Counted from the first letter of the stretch, positions 51,342 to 60,947 are shown. The stretch: 64,000 nucleotides of DNA from Ruminococcus bovis (GCF_005601135.1 NZ_CP039381.1:865941-929940); one strand, 5' to 3'. Notes: generated by a model not told the origin, from the sequence alone. Translations and numbers: made by a program.

Positions 51342-51908
51342 ATGGCTATTTTAGAAACAATTACTGATGGTTTATGCTCAGCAAAAAATGCAATTGTCGA
51401 TGTAGCACAAGATGTTGTAGAAAAAAGTCATCAAAAAGCTCAGCTTAACCGTCTTCGCAGTATAATGAAAAAAGAAAACAAAACTATGGAACAGGCCTTT
51501 ACTGCACTGGGTAAGGCTTTTTATGAAAATATGACAGAAGAGGACAAGAAAGAACATCACCTAATCTGTCAAGTTATTGAAACAAGCAGTGAAAGACTTG
51601 AAAGAGCTCATAGACGCTATATTGAAATAGCTGATGGTGTTGCCGATCAGTCACCTGAAAATAAAGAAGAAATCACAAGTGAAGAACTTGATTCTCTAAC
51701 CGTTGCTTGTTCTAATGAAAACGAGTACAAGGAAATGAAAACTCCTGTAAAAGTAACTGTTAAAGAAATTAAGCGTGAAGATACTCACGAAAAAACTGCT
51801 GAAGAAGTAAGAGCAGAAAACAGAAAGAAAATCGTAAATCAGGCAATCAGCCACAATCAGCCATCAACTGATGCTGAAAATGAAATTGCAGAGGAAGATT
51901 CTTTCTGA
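51342..51908 (+). CDS. Conserved-looking helical cytosolic protein of unknown function
   Basis: I recognise no family. This 188-residue protein is predicted helical in residues 1-105 (ETITDGLCSAKNAIVDVAQD, KAQLNRLRSIMKKENKTMEQ, RLERAHRRYIEIADGVADQ), with no signal and no membrane segment. An acidic, possibly disordered C-terminal half contains VKVTVKEIKREDTHEKTAEE. The layout resembles the SPFH-neighbour or zinc-ribbon-type clostridial proteins without their Cys pairs. AGGAGG precedes the ATG. A terminator follows. Confidence 0.55.
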   Translation: MAILETITDGLCSAKNAIVDVAQDVVEKSHQKAQLNRLRSIMKKENKTMEQAFTALGKAFYENMTEEDKKEHHLICQVIETSSERLERAHRRYIEIADGVADQSPENKEEITSEELDSLTVACSNENEYKEMKTPVKVTVKEIKREDTHEKTAEEVRAENRKKIVNQAISHNQPSTDAENEIAEEDSF

Positions 51909-51927
51909 TTATAAACAAACTACTTAA

Positions 51928-51950
51928 GGCTGTCGTTGACAGCCTTTTGC
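51928..51950 (+). terminator. Terminator after the 51342 gene
   Basis: AAGGCTGTC/GACAGCCTT stem with a GTT loop and TT tail. Confidence 0.82.
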
Positions 51951-51967
51951 TATCTATGGAGGAAAGT

Positions 51968-52612
51968 ATGAGAAAAAATGTAAATGTAAGTGCAGTAATT
52001 TTTCGCACAATTTTTGTAACTTTAGGTGTAGTGGGAATTCTCTCCAGCCTAGGTTGGTTTAATAGGGAATACAACATTAACTGGTATGTATTTTACACAA
52101 ATTTATCTAACTATATTTGTATAATAGTTATGTTTATATCCTTAATCTTTTCAGCAAAAGGCAAAGATACAGTATTGCCACGATTTAGGTTTTACTGTTT
52201 AATAATGATTTTGGTAACTTTCTTTGTGTATAACATTCTACTATCAAATGAACACACACCATATACATATTTTACAGATATTTCTTGTACACTACTTCAT
52301 TGTGTACTACCTATAATGTATTTTCTTGACTGGTTACTGTTCTGCAAGAGAAACACACTAAAGGTGGTTGACCCTATATTGTCGGTAGTTATGCCACTTA
52401 TCTATGTTGCATTTATTGTTATCAGAAGTTCACTGATAACACATCCTGCAAAAGGTGTTGTAATTTACCCATACTTTTTCTTAGACTTAGGAAAGTTAGG
52501 TTGGAGTGGCTTTTTAGGTTGGGTAGGAGTATTACTTGCTATCTTTATTGCACTTGGTTATATCCTATATATGATTGACAAAGTTATAAAAGGAAAGAAC
52601 AAATCCAACTGA
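51968..52612 (+). CDS. Pr6Pr-family six-helix membrane protein
   Basis: This 214-residue membrane protein from ATG 51968 (GGAGG upstream) has six hydrophobic helices and matches the Pr6Pr family. Motifs seen are FRTIFVTLGVVGILSSLGWF near the N-terminus, WYVFYTNLSNYICI, TDISCTLLHCVLPIMYFLDWLLF and the C-terminal HPAKGVVIYPYFFLDLGKLG. The longer frame to 51947 includes the ribosome site. The function of the family is unknown. Transcribed alone, 17 bases after the preceding terminator. Confidence 0.8.
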   Translation: MRKNVNVSAVIFRTIFVTLGVVGILSSLGWFNREYNINWYVFYTNLSNYICIIVMFISLIFSAKGKDTVLPRFRFYCLIMILVTFFVYNILLSNEHTPYTYFTDISCTLLHCVLPIMYFLDWLLFCKRNTLKVVDPILSVVMPLIYVAFIVIRSSLITHPAKGVVIYPYFFLDLGKLGWSGFLGWVGVLLAIFIALGYILYMIDKVIKGKNKSN

Positions 52613-52697
52613 TTTTTAGTAAAAACTTACTATTGTCATTTACAAAAATAAATACCTATGGTATAATTTACATATCAACTATAAAGGAATTGATAAA

Positions 52698-53939
52698 ATG
52701 ATAAGTAACGAAAGAATACAAGAGCTAATCAAGGCTTTTTTTGAAGACCATGACCACGGCAGAGAAGCAATGCAAAATGCAACTGTTGCTGAAAATATCT
52801 GCTTTATAGATTATCTTGAAGAACATTGCATCCCTAAAGCAAAGGAAATCAACAACGAAGATGACCTTAAAATGTTTACAGAATATGTTATCCATTTCCG
52901 TATGCTTACTTTAGAGAAAATTCTAAATCTGGATAAAATGTGGATTGTAGTTTCACATGGCACAAGCCACTTCTATGCACACGATAAGGATGCTATTGTT
53001 CTTGTTGATACAAGTGGTGCCGATTACCTAATCGGCAACCTTGCCGAACAGAATTTTGATGTTGAAATTCGTGAAATTACCGGTGAGGACTTTATTGCAC
53101 TTGTTGAAGATATGCAAAGACTAGGTTTCCAAAACATTCAGTTTACAGATGGCAGACTAAGACCACTTGTTATCCCAAGAGATACTATCTTTAAAGCTGA
53201 AAAAAGTGAAACAACTATTAACCCTGACCTTTACATAGAGTCACTAATCTTCCTACAGCATGTTGCAAAATTCCGTAAGGAAGACAAGAACATAGCAGTA
53301 CAGGAAAACAGTCCTCTAACTTTAGCACTACAAAAGGCAACACTACTTGTACCTGCTATTGTACAAAGCAGAGACGGTGACCAAATGCAGGTTAAGTATC
53401 CTTTCCTAAATACAAATGTTGAGGGTCAGAAAATTTTGCCTGTACTAACAGACCACAAGGAATACGATTACTTTATAAACACACCATTAATGAAAGACTA
53501 TGCTTCCCTTGATGATGACAAGAAAGTATGTATTGAACTTCCATTTGTAGAGGTTTACCGTATTTTCAAGACAGATAACCTATTTGCAATTGCAATTAAC
53601 CCTGTAGGCATTAACCTAGTTATTAACAGAGATGTTATGGGTGTTGCTACTAAGAACATTGAACTTCACAACAACCCTAACATTCTTGTTGAGAGAAACG
53701 GTGAAGAGGTTGATTATGATGACAATGAAGAAGTAGAAGAAGAAACACCTTCAAACAGATATAAAGATGAAGAAACTTCTGATTTAAGAAAGAAAGTTCT
53801 TGAACACTTTATTGAAACTCAGAAAGGTGTTATTGAAAAGCACAAGGATGACACTTCAGAAGAAGGTCAAGAAAAGCTAAAGAAAGCTCAGCAGAAACTT
53901 GCTGAATTTGAGAAACAGCTGGAGGCTCTCAATGACTAA
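52698..53939 (+). CDS. SseB-domain protein
   Basis: This 413-residue cytosolic protein has an SseB-like region at about 195-330 (LQKATLLVPAIVQSRDGDQMQVKYPF, ILPVLTDHKEYDYFINT, KVCIELPFVEVYRIFKTDNLFAIAINPVGINLVINRD). SseB domains occur in type III secretion and ESX proteins and in many Firmicutes housekeeping proteins of unknown function. The N-terminal 190 residues also look like a related domain (MWIVVSHGTSHFYA, IVLVDTSGADYLIG). The tail (about 345-413) is acidic then coiled-coil. It overlaps the next gene by eight bases, giving coupling. Confidence 0.75.
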   Translation: MISNERIQELIKAFFEDHDHGREAMQNATVAENICFIDYLEEHCIPKAKEINNEDDLKMFTEYVIHFRMLTLEKILNLDKMWIVVSHGTSHFYAHDKDAIVLVDTSGADYLIGNLAEQNFDVEIREITGEDFIALVEDMQRLGFQNIQFTDGRLRPLVIPRDTIFKAEKSETTINPDLYIESLIFLQHVAKFRKEDKNIAVQENSPLTLALQKATLLVPAIVQSRDGDQMQVKYPFLNTNVEGQKILPVLTDHKEYDYFINTPLMKDYASLDDDKKVCIELPFVEVYRIFKTDNLFAIAINPVGINLVINRDVMGVATKNIELHNNPNILVERNGEEVDYDDNEEVEEETPSNRYKDEETSDLRKKVLEHFIETQKGVIEKHKDDTSEEGQEKLKKAQQKLAEFEKQLEALND

Positions 53940-54384
53940 AGGTGAAAAGGCTGAGTCCTTGTTTAAAGAGGGTTACAACTGTTCCCAGTCAGTAGCTATG
54001 GCATTTTCCGAAGAACTAAACATTCCAAGTGATGTGGTGGCAATGTCTGTTTCAGGCTTTGGTGGTGGAATGGGCAGAATGAGAGAAGTTTGTGGTTGTG
54101 TCAGTGGTATGGTATATGTGCTAAGTATTCTATACGGTTATAGCGACCCAAAGGACTTTCAGACTAAGAAAGAACTGTACCAAAGAATCAATGAAGTTGC
54201 TGACAAATACAAAGAGATTAACGGCTCTATTATCTGCAAGGAACTTTTAGGACTTGTAAAGAAAGACGGTATTGTTCCGGAAAAAAGAACTGATGAATAT
54301 TACAAGAAAAGACCATGTTCTGAACTTTGTAAAATTGCCGGTAACATTCTGGAAGAATATTTAAATTCTCACCCATATAAATAA
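53932..54384 (+). CDS. C_GCAxxG_C_C family redox-type protein
   Basis: This 150-residue protein is of the C_GCAxxG_C_C family. The Cys spacing is visible as YNCSQSVAMAF, VCGCVSGMVYVL and the later CKELLG and CSELC, with GFGGGMGRMREVCGC as the signature core. The start at 53932 lies within the last codons of the SseB gene and has CTGGAGG upstream; the frame from 53899 has no such site. It is thought to bind a cofactor via cysteines; the reaction is unknown. Co-transcribed with the SseB gene and followed by a terminator. Confidence 0.85.
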   Translation: MTKGEKAESLFKEGYNCSQSVAMAFSEELNIPSDVVAMSVSGFGGGMGRMREVCGCVSGMVYVLSILYGYSDPKDFQTKKELYQRINEVADKYKEINGSIICKELLGLVKKDGIVPEKRTDEYYKKRPCSELCKIAGNILEEYLNSHPYK

Positions 54385-54403
54385 AATTTAATTTTAATAT
54401 TAA

Positions 54404-54438
54404 GAAAGACTGTTGTACAAAATGCAACAGTCTTTTTT
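54404..54438 (+). terminator. Terminator of the SseB-C_GCAxxG operon
   Basis: AAGACTGTTG/CAACAGTCTT stem with an ACAAAATG-type loop and T run. Confidence 0.86.
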
Positions 54439-54450
54439 CTTCACAAAGTA

Positions 54451-54482
54451 AAAACCGATTAACCCTTATGGGCTAATCGGTT
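54451..54482 (-). terminator. Terminator of the 54490 lipoprotein gene
   Basis: AACCGATTA/TAATCGGTT with inner CCC/GGG pairing; minus-strand reading ends in a U tract. Confidence 0.8.
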
Positions 54483-54489
54483 GATTTTT

Positions 54490-55689
54490 TTACTTTACTT
54501 CAGTATATTTATATTCTGAATCGTAAGTCATATTCTTTTTAACTTGCTTATATGTACCTCCACTTGTTGTTGATACATACATTGAATAAGAAGTAACCTT
54601 AGCCAATTTGTTATCATCAGTAACCATTAGATAACCACCACTAACATAAGCACCTAGATAAACTGTAAATGTTTTTGTTGAGCCTTTCTTAACTTTCTTA
54701 GAATAGCCTGTATCAATAACCTTTGCAGTTATCTGTCTTGAATAAACAACACCGTATCTACAATCACTTTCACCATTATATTCCTTGTAACCATAGATAC
54801 CGTTTACCTTCTTATAGTCACCTAACTTTGTAACCTTAAGTTTAGCAAACATATAGTCATTGTCACTTATATTTAGGTCATAACCCTTTAGTGTGTCACC
54901 TACTTCAACATCTGTATCATTCTTAACTTTATTAAATAGAATTTCATCAATGTCAGAAGTATCAACACCGTCAAGTGTCTTAGGAACTGTACCTAAACCG
55001 GAAATTGTAATTTCCTTTTTAGCAGTAGTACCGTCTTTGTCTTCGCTATCCTTTAGTACTGCTTCATTGTCGTACATAGTAGCTTCAACAGTAACCTTGT
55101 CACCATTCTTTAGGTTGTATGATGGGTTAAATAGATAGTAAATCTTTGCGTTACTCTTGCCATTTTCAACTTTACCGTCACCGTCTAAACCACTGACTTT
55201 CAGTTCAAAATGTTCCTTATCAAATGGGTCAATAATTTCCTTTTCTTCAAGGCCACTTACTTTGAAAGAAAATTCATCTGACTTTATGTTTACACCAAAG
55301 TTCTTTAGCTTATCTTCCTTATACTTAGCCTTTACTGTAATAGTATCACCATTTTTGATTTTACCGTCATTACCCTTAACCAGTGAAAATGTGATATTAT
55401 TTAGAGCGTTTTTTGTTTCGGTAAGTTTAGCAATTTGTTCTGAATATTCCTTATACTTACTGTCGTTTTTATCGCTAATATCACTTCTTTTTTCTGCGAT
55501 TTCATCTCTTTCATCTTTGCACTTTTGGTAATCGGCCTTTGAATTTACTGTTGCTGTACCACTAAATCCATCAAACTTAACATACTTAGACAAATCAACA
55601 TCATAAGTACTTTTGCCACAACCTGTTGCAAACACCAAAGAAGATAAAACCACAAGGCCACAAATAATTACGCTAATTGTTCTCTTCAT
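54490..55689 (-). CDS. Large lipoprotein of unknown function
   Basis: The signal ends FATGC (lipobox). The 399-residue mature part begins with a short Asp/Lys-rich stretch and a coiled coil (about 52-95, DYQKCKDERDEIAEKRSDIS). Three repeated beta domains follow, each recognisable by NGDTITVKAKY/NGDKVTVEATM and FSFKVSGL/FELKVSGL. A C-terminal domain includes SKKVKKGSTKTFTVYLGAYV. No catalytic motif is seen. This pattern of repeat domains with internal NGD-type turns resembles DUF-type surface lipoproteins. It converges with the C_GCAxxG operon. A signal-only lipoprotein of this size is probably structural or a binder. Confidence 0.65.
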   Translation of the reverse strand: MKRTISVIICGLVVLSSLVFATGCGKSTYDVDLSKYVKFDGFSGTATVNSKADYQKCKDERDEIAEKRSDISDKNDSKYKEYSEQIAKLTETKNALNNITFSLVKGNDGKIKNGDTITVKAKYKEDKLKNFGVNIKSDEFSFKVSGLEEKEIIDPFDKEHFELKVSGLDGDGKVENGKSNAKIYYLFNPSYNLKNGDKVTVEATMYDNEAVLKDSEDKDGTTAKKEITISGLGTVPKTLDGVDTSDIDEILFNKVKNDTDVEVGDTLKGYDLNISDNDYMFAKLKVTKLGDYKKVNGIYGYKEYNGESDCRYGVVYSRQITAKVIDTGYSKKVKKGSTKTFTVYLGAYVSGGYLMVTDDNKLAKVTSYSMYVSTTSGGTYKQVKKNMTYDSEYKYTEVK

Positions 55690-55722
55690 TTCTTGCCCTC
55701 AGTTCTTTTTTCTTTTTATATA

Positions 55723-56208
55723 TTATTTGTTAAGAATAGAGTTAATAAGTCCACCCTTAGCAATAATATTCTGAATAAATTCAGGGAATGGTTCTGCCTG
55801 ATATGTTTTGCCTGTTGTATCGTTAGTGATAACACCTGTATCAAAGTTTACAGAAACAGTATCACCATCCTTAATGTCCTTAGCAGCTTCTTCACATTCA
55901 AGAATTGGAAGACCAATGTTAATAGAATTACGGTAGAAAATTCTTGCAAATGTTGATGCAATAACACAGCTAACGCCGGAAGCCTTAATAGCAATTGGAG
56001 CATGTTCTCTTGAAGAACCACAACCAAAGTTCTTTTCGGCAACCATAATGTCACCTTGCTTTACATTCTTAACAAAGTCTTTATCAATATCTTCCATACA
56101 GTGAGCAGCAAGTTCACTATGAGAAGAAGTGTTTAAATATCTAGCAGGAATAATAACATCAGTATCTACATTATCCCCAAACTTATGTACTGTACCATGT
56201 GCGTTCAT
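55723..56208 (-). CDS. leuD: 3-isopropylmalate dehydratase small subunit
   Basis: LeuD completes the isopropylmalate isomerase of leucine synthesis. It has 161 residues, the small LeuD type. Signatures are [20 protein letters not shown] at the start, the swivel motif [13 protein letters not shown] and the [14 protein letters not shown] region. AGGAGG lies before the ATG and it begins 18 bases after leuC. No leuB or leuA is adjacent. Very confident of the family (leuD/hacB-type short form). Confidence 0.95.
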   Translation of the reverse strand: MNAHGTVHKFGDNVDTDVIIPARYLNTSSHSELAAHCMEDIDKDFVKNVKQGDIMVAEKNFGCGSSREHAPIAIKASGVSCVIASTFARIFYRNSINIGLPILECEEAAKDIKDGDTVSVNFDTGVITNDTTGKTYQAEPFPEFIQNIIAKGGLINSILNK

Positions 56209-56226
56209 AGTAATGAAACCTCCTAA

Positions 56227-57492
56227 TTAAAGTTTTTCCGGATCTGTAATGTAGCCCTTAACAGCTGATGCTGCAGCTACTGCAGGAGAAGCAAGGTAAA
56301 CCTCACTGTCAACATGACCCATACGACCAACAAAGTTTCTGTTTGTTGTTGAAATAGCCTTTTCACCGGCAGCCAAAATACCCATATGACCACCTAGACA
56401 AGGACCACAAGTTGGAGTTGAAACAACTGCACCTGCATCAATAAATATATCGAATAGACCTTCATGCATAGCGTCTTTCCAAATCTGCTGAGTACCAGGG
56501 AAGATAATACATCTTACACCCTTAGCAATCTTCTTGCCCTTTAGTACATTAGCAGCAGCTCTTAGGTCACTAAGTCTACCATTTGTACAAGAACCGATAA
56601 CACATTGGTCAATCTTAACTTCTGTTTCACCGATTTCATCAACAGTCTTTGTGTTCTCAGGTAGGTGAGGGAATGCTACTGTTGGACGAAGTGTTGATAG
56701 GTCAATAACATATGTTTCGTCATATTCAGCATCTTCATCAGCAGTATATTCTACAGGAGTACCCTGGAATCTACCGTCACAATATTCTCTTGTAATATCA
56801 TCAACAGGGAAGATACCGTTCTTTGCACCGGCTTCAATAGCCATATTTGCAATACATAGTCTGTCATCCATATTTAGATGCTTAATACCTTCACCACAGA
56901 ATTCCATTGACTTGTATAATGCACCGTCAACACCAATCATACCGATAATGTGTAGGATAACATCCTTACCACTAACATAACCCTGAGGTTCACCAACAAG
57001 TTCAAACTTAATAGCTGATGGAACTTTGAACCAAGCCTTACCTGAAATCATACCGGCACACATATCTGTTGAACCGACACCTGTTGAGAAAGCACCTAAA
57101 GCACCGTATGTACATGTGTGAGAGTCAGCACCGATACATAGTGAACCCGGACCTACTAAACCGATTTCAGGAAGTAGGGCATGTTCAATACCCATCTGAC
57201 CTACATCTCTATAATTCTTAATATCATACTTGTCAGCAAACTGACGAGAAATCTTTACCTGTTCTGCTGCTTTAATATCCTTGTTAGGAGTAAAGTGGTC
57301 CATAATCATTGCAATTTTTGTGTTATCAAAAACAGAGTCAGCACCATTTTCTTCAAAAACATTGATAGCAACCGGACAAGTAACATCGTTACCAAGTACA
57401 AGGTCCAAATTTGCCTCAATTAGCTGTCCTGCTTTAACCTCAGAAAGTCCTGCATGTGCTGCTAAGATTTTCTGTGTCATTGTCATACCCAT
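56227..57492 (-). CDS. leuC: 3-isopropylmalate dehydratase large subunit
   Basis: LeuC binds the 4Fe-4S cluster of isopropylmalate isomerase. I start it at the ATG at 57492 (AAGGAAG upstream) giving 421 residues, the archaeal-like short LeuC form; the in-frame start at 57516 lies before the ribosome site. Cluster ligands are in IGSCTNGR and [10 protein letters not shown]. Other motifs are [22 protein letters not shown] and the C-terminal [15 protein letters not shown]. It forms an operon with leuD. Confidence 0.95.
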   Translation of the reverse strand: MGMTMTQKILAAHAGLSEVKAGQLIEANLDLVLGNDVTCPVAINVFEENGADSVFDNTKIAMIMDHFTPNKDIKAAEQVKISRQFADKYDIKNYRDVGQMGIEHALLPEIGLVGPGSLCIGADSHTCTYGALGAFSTGVGSTDMCAGMISGKAWFKVPSAIKFELVGEPQGYVSGKDVILHIIGMIGVDGALYKSMEFCGEGIKHLNMDDRLCIANMAIEAGAKNGIFPVDDITREYCDGRFQGTPVEYTADEDAEYDETYVIDLSTLRPTVAFPHLPENTKTVDEIGETEVKIDQCVIGSCTNGRLSDLRAAANVLKGKKIAKGVRCIIFPGTQQIWKDAMHEGLFDIFIDAGAVVSTPTCGPCLGGHMGILAAGEKAISTTNRNFVGRMGHVDSEVYLASPAVAAASAVKGYITDPEKL

Positions 57493-57595
57493 TACAATCT
57501 TCCTTTCTATTTTCATAGTGTATAAAATAACATCATAATTGTATCACTTATTGCCATTTAATTCAAGTCTTTAACATAGCAATAATATTTATGCA

Positions 57596-57624
57596 ACAAA
57601 AAAGAGGCTATGAAAGCCTCTTTC
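57596..57624 (-). terminator. Terminator of the 57637 gene
   Basis: AAAGAGGCT/AGCCTCTTT stem with an ATGAA loop; U run on the minus strand. Confidence 0.86.
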
Positions 57625-57636
57625 CGATAATAATTA

Positions 57637-58455
57637 TTACTTAAAATATTTATCAACAGATTTTGTTAAACTGTCGTCAAGTTCATAATACTTACTGTCA
57701 ACAACTCTAATATACTTTTTGTTCTTATCCTTAGGGAATAGTTTAACCTGACTTGTCACCAATTCATCTTCACTAGTACCCCAAAAAGTACAATTTTGTT
57801 TTGTATCAATTTTATCCACATAGCTGATTTTATCCTTATCAACTTCCTTGTAGTTATCCATTGAAATTACTTTTTCAAAGAGACTTGTGCTTATATCCGA
57901 CTCATTAGTTGACATTTTCTTGTCCTTAGTGTCAAATAATGCACCACACTTAAAGTTGTCGTAATCAGTATATTTTTCTTCAAAACTTCTTTCGCTATCT
58001 TCTTCAACAAAGATAACACCGGAAATGTTGGTGTTTAATGATACTAAAATTTTATATTCACTATAACCTTTCAAGGTATTCAAATCACTTGCACCTGAGA
58101 TTACACCCTCAGCTTTTGATAGTTTATAGTCACTGTTTCCGTTATAAGTAAAATCGGTTTTCACATACATTTTACCGTCACAAATAGCCTTACTGTCACT
58201 TTTCATAGTTGAAAGGATAGTACCCACACCACTTGTTGTACCGGTAACTAACATTGCAATTAAAGACACAACAGTAATTGCCAAACCAATACCACCTACT
58301 ACATAACCGGACTTACCACCATGTTTAGGTACAATAGCTTTCTTTCTTTTTTTAAGCATTAAAAATACAAACCAAATTATAATACCGATAACCAGTAGGA
58401 TAATACCAAGAAGAATACCACCGGTTACAGATGTTGCTGTAGATAGATTCATCAT
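57637..58455 (-). CDS. Two-helix membrane protein with large outer domain
   Basis: The family is not recognised. The 272-residue protein begins with two hydrophobic helices (about 11-33 and 50-72) separated by a Lys-rich loop KKRKKAIVPKHGGK. The rest (about 80-272) is mixed alpha/beta and polar, with VKTDFTYNGNSDYKLSKAEG, ISGVIFVEEDSERSFEEKY and KNKKYIRVVDSKYYELDDS. There is no signal-peptide cleavage site. It is a single gene with a terminator. Its role cannot be assigned. Confidence 0.6.
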   Translation of the reverse strand: MMNLSTATSVTGGILLGIILLVIGIIIWFVFLMLKKRKKAIVPKHGGKSGYVVGGIGLAITVVSLIAMLVTGTTSGVGTILSTMKSDSKAICDGKMYVKTDFTYNGNSDYKLSKAEGVISGASDLNTLKGYSEYKILVSLNTNISGVIFVEEDSERSFEEKYTDYDNFKCGALFDTKDKKMSTNESDISTSLFEKVISMDNYKEVDKDKISYVDKIDTKQNCTFWGTSEDELVTSQVKLFPKDKNKKYIRVVDSKYYELDDSLTKSVDKYFK

Positions 58456-58602
58456 AAACTCCCTTATAGTTAATTTACTTTCATTATAAGTGAAGTCACA
58501 AAAATAGTCAATAAACAGTGGTTTTATTCTGCTTATTTACTGTTGATTAGTTAACCACTATTTGTTATAATACTGATTAACATTAGATATTAAGGAGTTC
58601 TT

Positions 58603-60141
58603 ATGAAATTTCTAAACAAAATTTTCTCAAGAGTTTTCATAATCGGATTTATCATTTTTATTCAAGCATTATTCCTATTATTTTTAATGTTTGAGTTCCA
58701 ACTTGCTTTTAGGATTGTAAGAGTATTTTTTATTTTAATCACAATTTCTCAGATTGTTTCTATTATTAATTCCAACAAAAATACTGCCTACAAAATGGCA
58801 TGGATTATTCCTATGGTTGCATTACCTACCTTTGGTGGTATGGTATATTTTGTTGCAGGTGGCAAAAGACCCGGTAGATTTTTGCGAAAAAGAATGGATA
58901 AAAGTGAAAGTCATTCTCAGAAGTTTAAACCTGATTGCAGTGTTACTCTTTATGAAATTGAAAAACAAGACCTATGTATGAAAAATATTTTTGGATATAT
59001 AGATAGGATGGGTTATCCTGTATATAAGAAAAGTGATGTTTGTTACTATCCTCTTGGCGAATATAATTTTCCTGTTATGCTGGAAGAATTACGAAACGCA
59101 AAGCATTATATTTTCTTAGAATACTTCATTATTGCCGATGGTTATATGTGGAACAGTATTCTTGATGTTCTAAAGGATAAGGCATCTCGTGGTTTAGATG
59201 TTAGACTGATTTATGATGATGTTGGATGTATTTCACTTTTGCCAAACAACTACCCAAAAATTTTAGAAAGTTACGGTATTAAGTGCATTAAGTTCAATCC
59301 CTTTAGACCTGTACTTTCATCAGTAGCTAACAATCGTGACCACAGAAAAATTATGGTTATTGACGGTCATACAGGCTTTACCGGTGGTATTAATTTAGCT
59401 GATGAATACATTAACAGAATAGAACGATTCGGTCATTGGAAAGATGACGGTATTATGCTGAAAGGTGACGCTGTGTGGAATTTAACAGAAATGTTCTTAT
59501 CCACATGGAATGCACTAAGACGAACAGAATGGGACTTTTCTCCTTATTTTCCTGACAAATATATTGATGAAATTTCTGTTATGCCACAAGGTGACGGTTA
59601 CATTTGTCCTTATGGTGACACACCACTTGATGATGAACCTACTTCCGAAAATGTGTATTTATCCATAATAAACAAGGCTCAAAGGTACATTTACATTACA
59701 ACACCATATCTAATAATCAGTGCTGAAATGACAAGAGCATTAACCTTAGCAGCTAAAAGAGGTGTTGATGTAAGAATCATAACACCGGGTATACCGGACA
59801 AAAAGACAGTTTTCCAAGCTACAAGGTCATATTATCCTGCACTAATTCGCAATGGTGTAAAGATTTACGAATATTCAAAAGGTTTTGTACATTGCAAAAA
59901 TGTTGTAGTGGATGATGAAATTGCAACAGTAGGCACAGTAAACTTTGACTTTAGAAGTCTTTACCTACACTTTGAAAACGGTTGTTTGTTCTATAAATCC
60001 TCAATAATAAGCCAAGTTAAGGAGGATTTCCTAGATACTCAACAATACGGCAATCAAATTGTTTTAGAAGAAAACTTGAATGTAGGTTTCTTCCGTAGAA
60101 TTTATTATGCAGTTTTACGATTATTCTCACCATTAATGTAA
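58603..60141 (+). CDS. cls: Cardiolipin synthase
   Basis: This 512-residue membrane enzyme condenses two phosphatidylglycerols to cardiolipin. Two N-terminal helices (about 9-60, PLDc_N type) anchor it. Two phospholipase-D HKD motifs are complete: HRKIMVIDG (H247) and HCKNVVVDD (H430), each followed by the conserved GGINLAD/GTVNFDFRS. The cls family length is about 480-510. AAGGAG precedes the ATG. It is followed by a strong hairpin and then tRNA-Thr. Confident. Confidence 0.95.
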   Translation: MKFLNKIFSRVFIIGFIIFIQALFLLFLMFEFQLAFRIVRVFFILITISQIVSIINSNKNTAYKMAWIIPMVALPTFGGMVYFVAGGKRPGRFLRKRMDKSESHSQKFKPDCSVTLYEIEKQDLCMKNIFGYIDRMGYPVYKKSDVCYYPLGEYNFPVMLEELRNAKHYIFLEYFIIADGYMWNSILDVLKDKASRGLDVRLIYDDVGCISLLPNNYPKILESYGIKCIKFNPFRPVLSSVANNRDHRKIMVIDGHTGFTGGINLADEYINRIERFGHWKDDGIMLKGDAVWNLTEMFLSTWNALRRTEWDFSPYFPDKYIDEISVMPQGDGYICPYGDTPLDDEPTSENVYLSIINKAQRYIYITTPYLIISAEMTRALTLAAKRGVDVRIITPGIPDKKTVFQATRSYYPALIRNGVKIYEYSKGFVHCKNVVVDDEIATVGTVNFDFRSLYLHFENGCLFYKSSIISQVKEDFLDTQQYGNQIVLEENLNVGFFRRIYYAVLRLFSPLM

Positions 60142-60145
60142 AATT

Positions 60146-60185
60146 AAGGTAGTTGGTTATTTTGTATAACCGACTACCTTATAAA
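60146..60185 (+). terminator. Terminator after cls
   Basis: A 15-bp stem AAGGTAGTTGGTTAT/ATAACCGACTACCTT with one G-U and a TTTGT loop; the T tail is weak. Confidence 0.8.
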
Positions 60186-60209
60186 TTTTATAAAAGTATC
60201 AAATAACAC

Positions 60210-60238
60210 TTGATTTTTTCTTGTATTAATGATATATT
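60210..60238 (+). promoter_or_regulatory. Promoter of tRNA-Thr
   Basis: TTGATT and TATATT are separated by 17 bases, 26 bases before the tRNA. Confidence 0.65.
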
Positions 60239-60264
60239 ATTTTTGTTATGTAAATTTTATATTT

Positions 60265-60340
60265 GCTGATATAGCTCAGTAGGTAGAGCACTTCCATGGT
60301 AAGGAAGAGGTCATCGGTTCAAGCCCGATTATCAGCTCCA
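60265..60340 (+). tRNA. tRNA-Thr (GGT)
   Basis: The 76-base cloverleaf has an acceptor stem GCTGATA/TATCAGC, an anticodon loop ATGGTAA giving anticodon GGT (Thr), a TTC arm GGTTCAAGCC and an encoded CCA. The D arm is TAGCTCAGTAGGTAGAGC. Confidence 0.95.
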
Positions 60341-60343
60341 CAA

Positions 60344-60390
60344 AAAACCCATTAGTAAGCCACTTTCGGTTGACTAGTGGGTTTTGTTTT
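60344..60390 (+). terminator. Terminator of tRNA-Thr
   Basis: AAACCCATTAG/CTAGTGGGTTT stem (one G-T) with a long loop and T-rich tail. Confidence 0.75.
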
Positions 60391-60587
60391 GCAAAAATAT
60401 TTGATAATGTGATTTTGATATTTTAATTTTGTTTGCGTATAGAGGAAATTTCCCACTACAAATTTAGGTTTGTCTTTTAGTTTAGATTGTGGGTAAAGGT
60501 AAATTTCTTTTAAATTCAATTAGCTATAAAGAAAAATTCATAGTGAGAATATATACCTGAAAATATTATGAAACTATGACTCACAGT
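60391..60587. other. AT-rich spacer
   Basis: There is no gene. I see one weak TTTCCCACTACAAAT/TGTGGGTAAA pairing near 60449-60500. It lies upstream of the repeat nest. Confidence 0.5.
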
Positions 60588-60618
60588 TGTAGGGGACATC
60601 ATTGATGTCCCGTTACAA
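60588..60618 (+). repeat. Palindromic repeat of the TGTAGGGG...CCCGTTACA type, copy 1
   Basis: TTGTA-G-GGGACATC-ATT-GATGTCCC-GT-TACAA. The inner eight-base arms are perfect and the outer TTGTA/TACAA arms also pair. It shares its outer frame with the copy at 60709-60738 but not the inner stem. Confidence 0.75.
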
Positions 60619-60708
60619 ACTAGCCTTCATATAGGTACTTTGCCCTATGTAGATATTATAAATATTTAGTCTGTAAACAGGACAATAATCCCATAGGTAT
60701 CACACTTT

Positions 60709-60738
60709 TTTACGGGCGAACGATGTTCGCCCCTACAG
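60709..60738 (-). repeat. Palindromic repeat of the same type, copy 2, inverted
   Basis: On the minus strand this reads TGTAGG-GGCGAAC-ATC-GTTCGCCC-GTA. The inner arms GGGCGAAC/GTTCGCCC are perfect. Copy 1 has a different inner stem, so the stem sequence differs but pairing is kept. Confidence 0.72.
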
Positions 60739-60799
60739 TGTAACTCATAATTCTTGTTATATTTAATAGTTAGAAATAAAGGAAAGTTTCAGATAATAT

Positions 60800-60825
60800 G
60801 GAATTGTAAATGAATTTACAATTCC
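60800..60825. repeat. Inverted repeat GGAATTGTAAA...TTTACAATTCC
   Basis: Perfect 11-bp arms around TGAA, at the left edge of the second repeat family. Confidence 0.75.
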
Positions 60826-60827
60826 AA

Positions 60828-60890
60828 CCACTCCTTCCGTCTTTGCATACGCAAAGCCACCTCCCTCAGCGAGGGAGGCAACAAGGTCTG
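60828..60890 (-). repeat. GCCTCCCTC-type palindromic repeat, copy A
   Basis: On the minus strand it contains the hairpin GCCTCCCTC-GCT-GAGGGAGG, then a second hairpin CTTTGC/GCAAAG, then GACGGAAGGAGTGG. I recall that repeats of this composition are numerous in gut Ruminococcaceae genomes. Confidence 0.7.
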
Positions 60891-60908
60891 TATAATTTCT
60901 TTTTTTGT

Positions 60909-60930
60909 GTACAAACTTACAAATTTGTAC
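60909..60930. repeat. Short inverted repeat GTACAAA...TTTGTAC
   Basis: Seven-base perfect arms, between the two repeat copies. Confidence 0.55.
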
Positions 60931-60947
60931 ATATTGTGTTTGGCTTC

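Noticed and set aside
52698-53939. Type III or ESX secretion component from the SseB domain
   Set aside because: The domain is widespread in Firmicutes without any secretion system, and no secretion genes are nearby.
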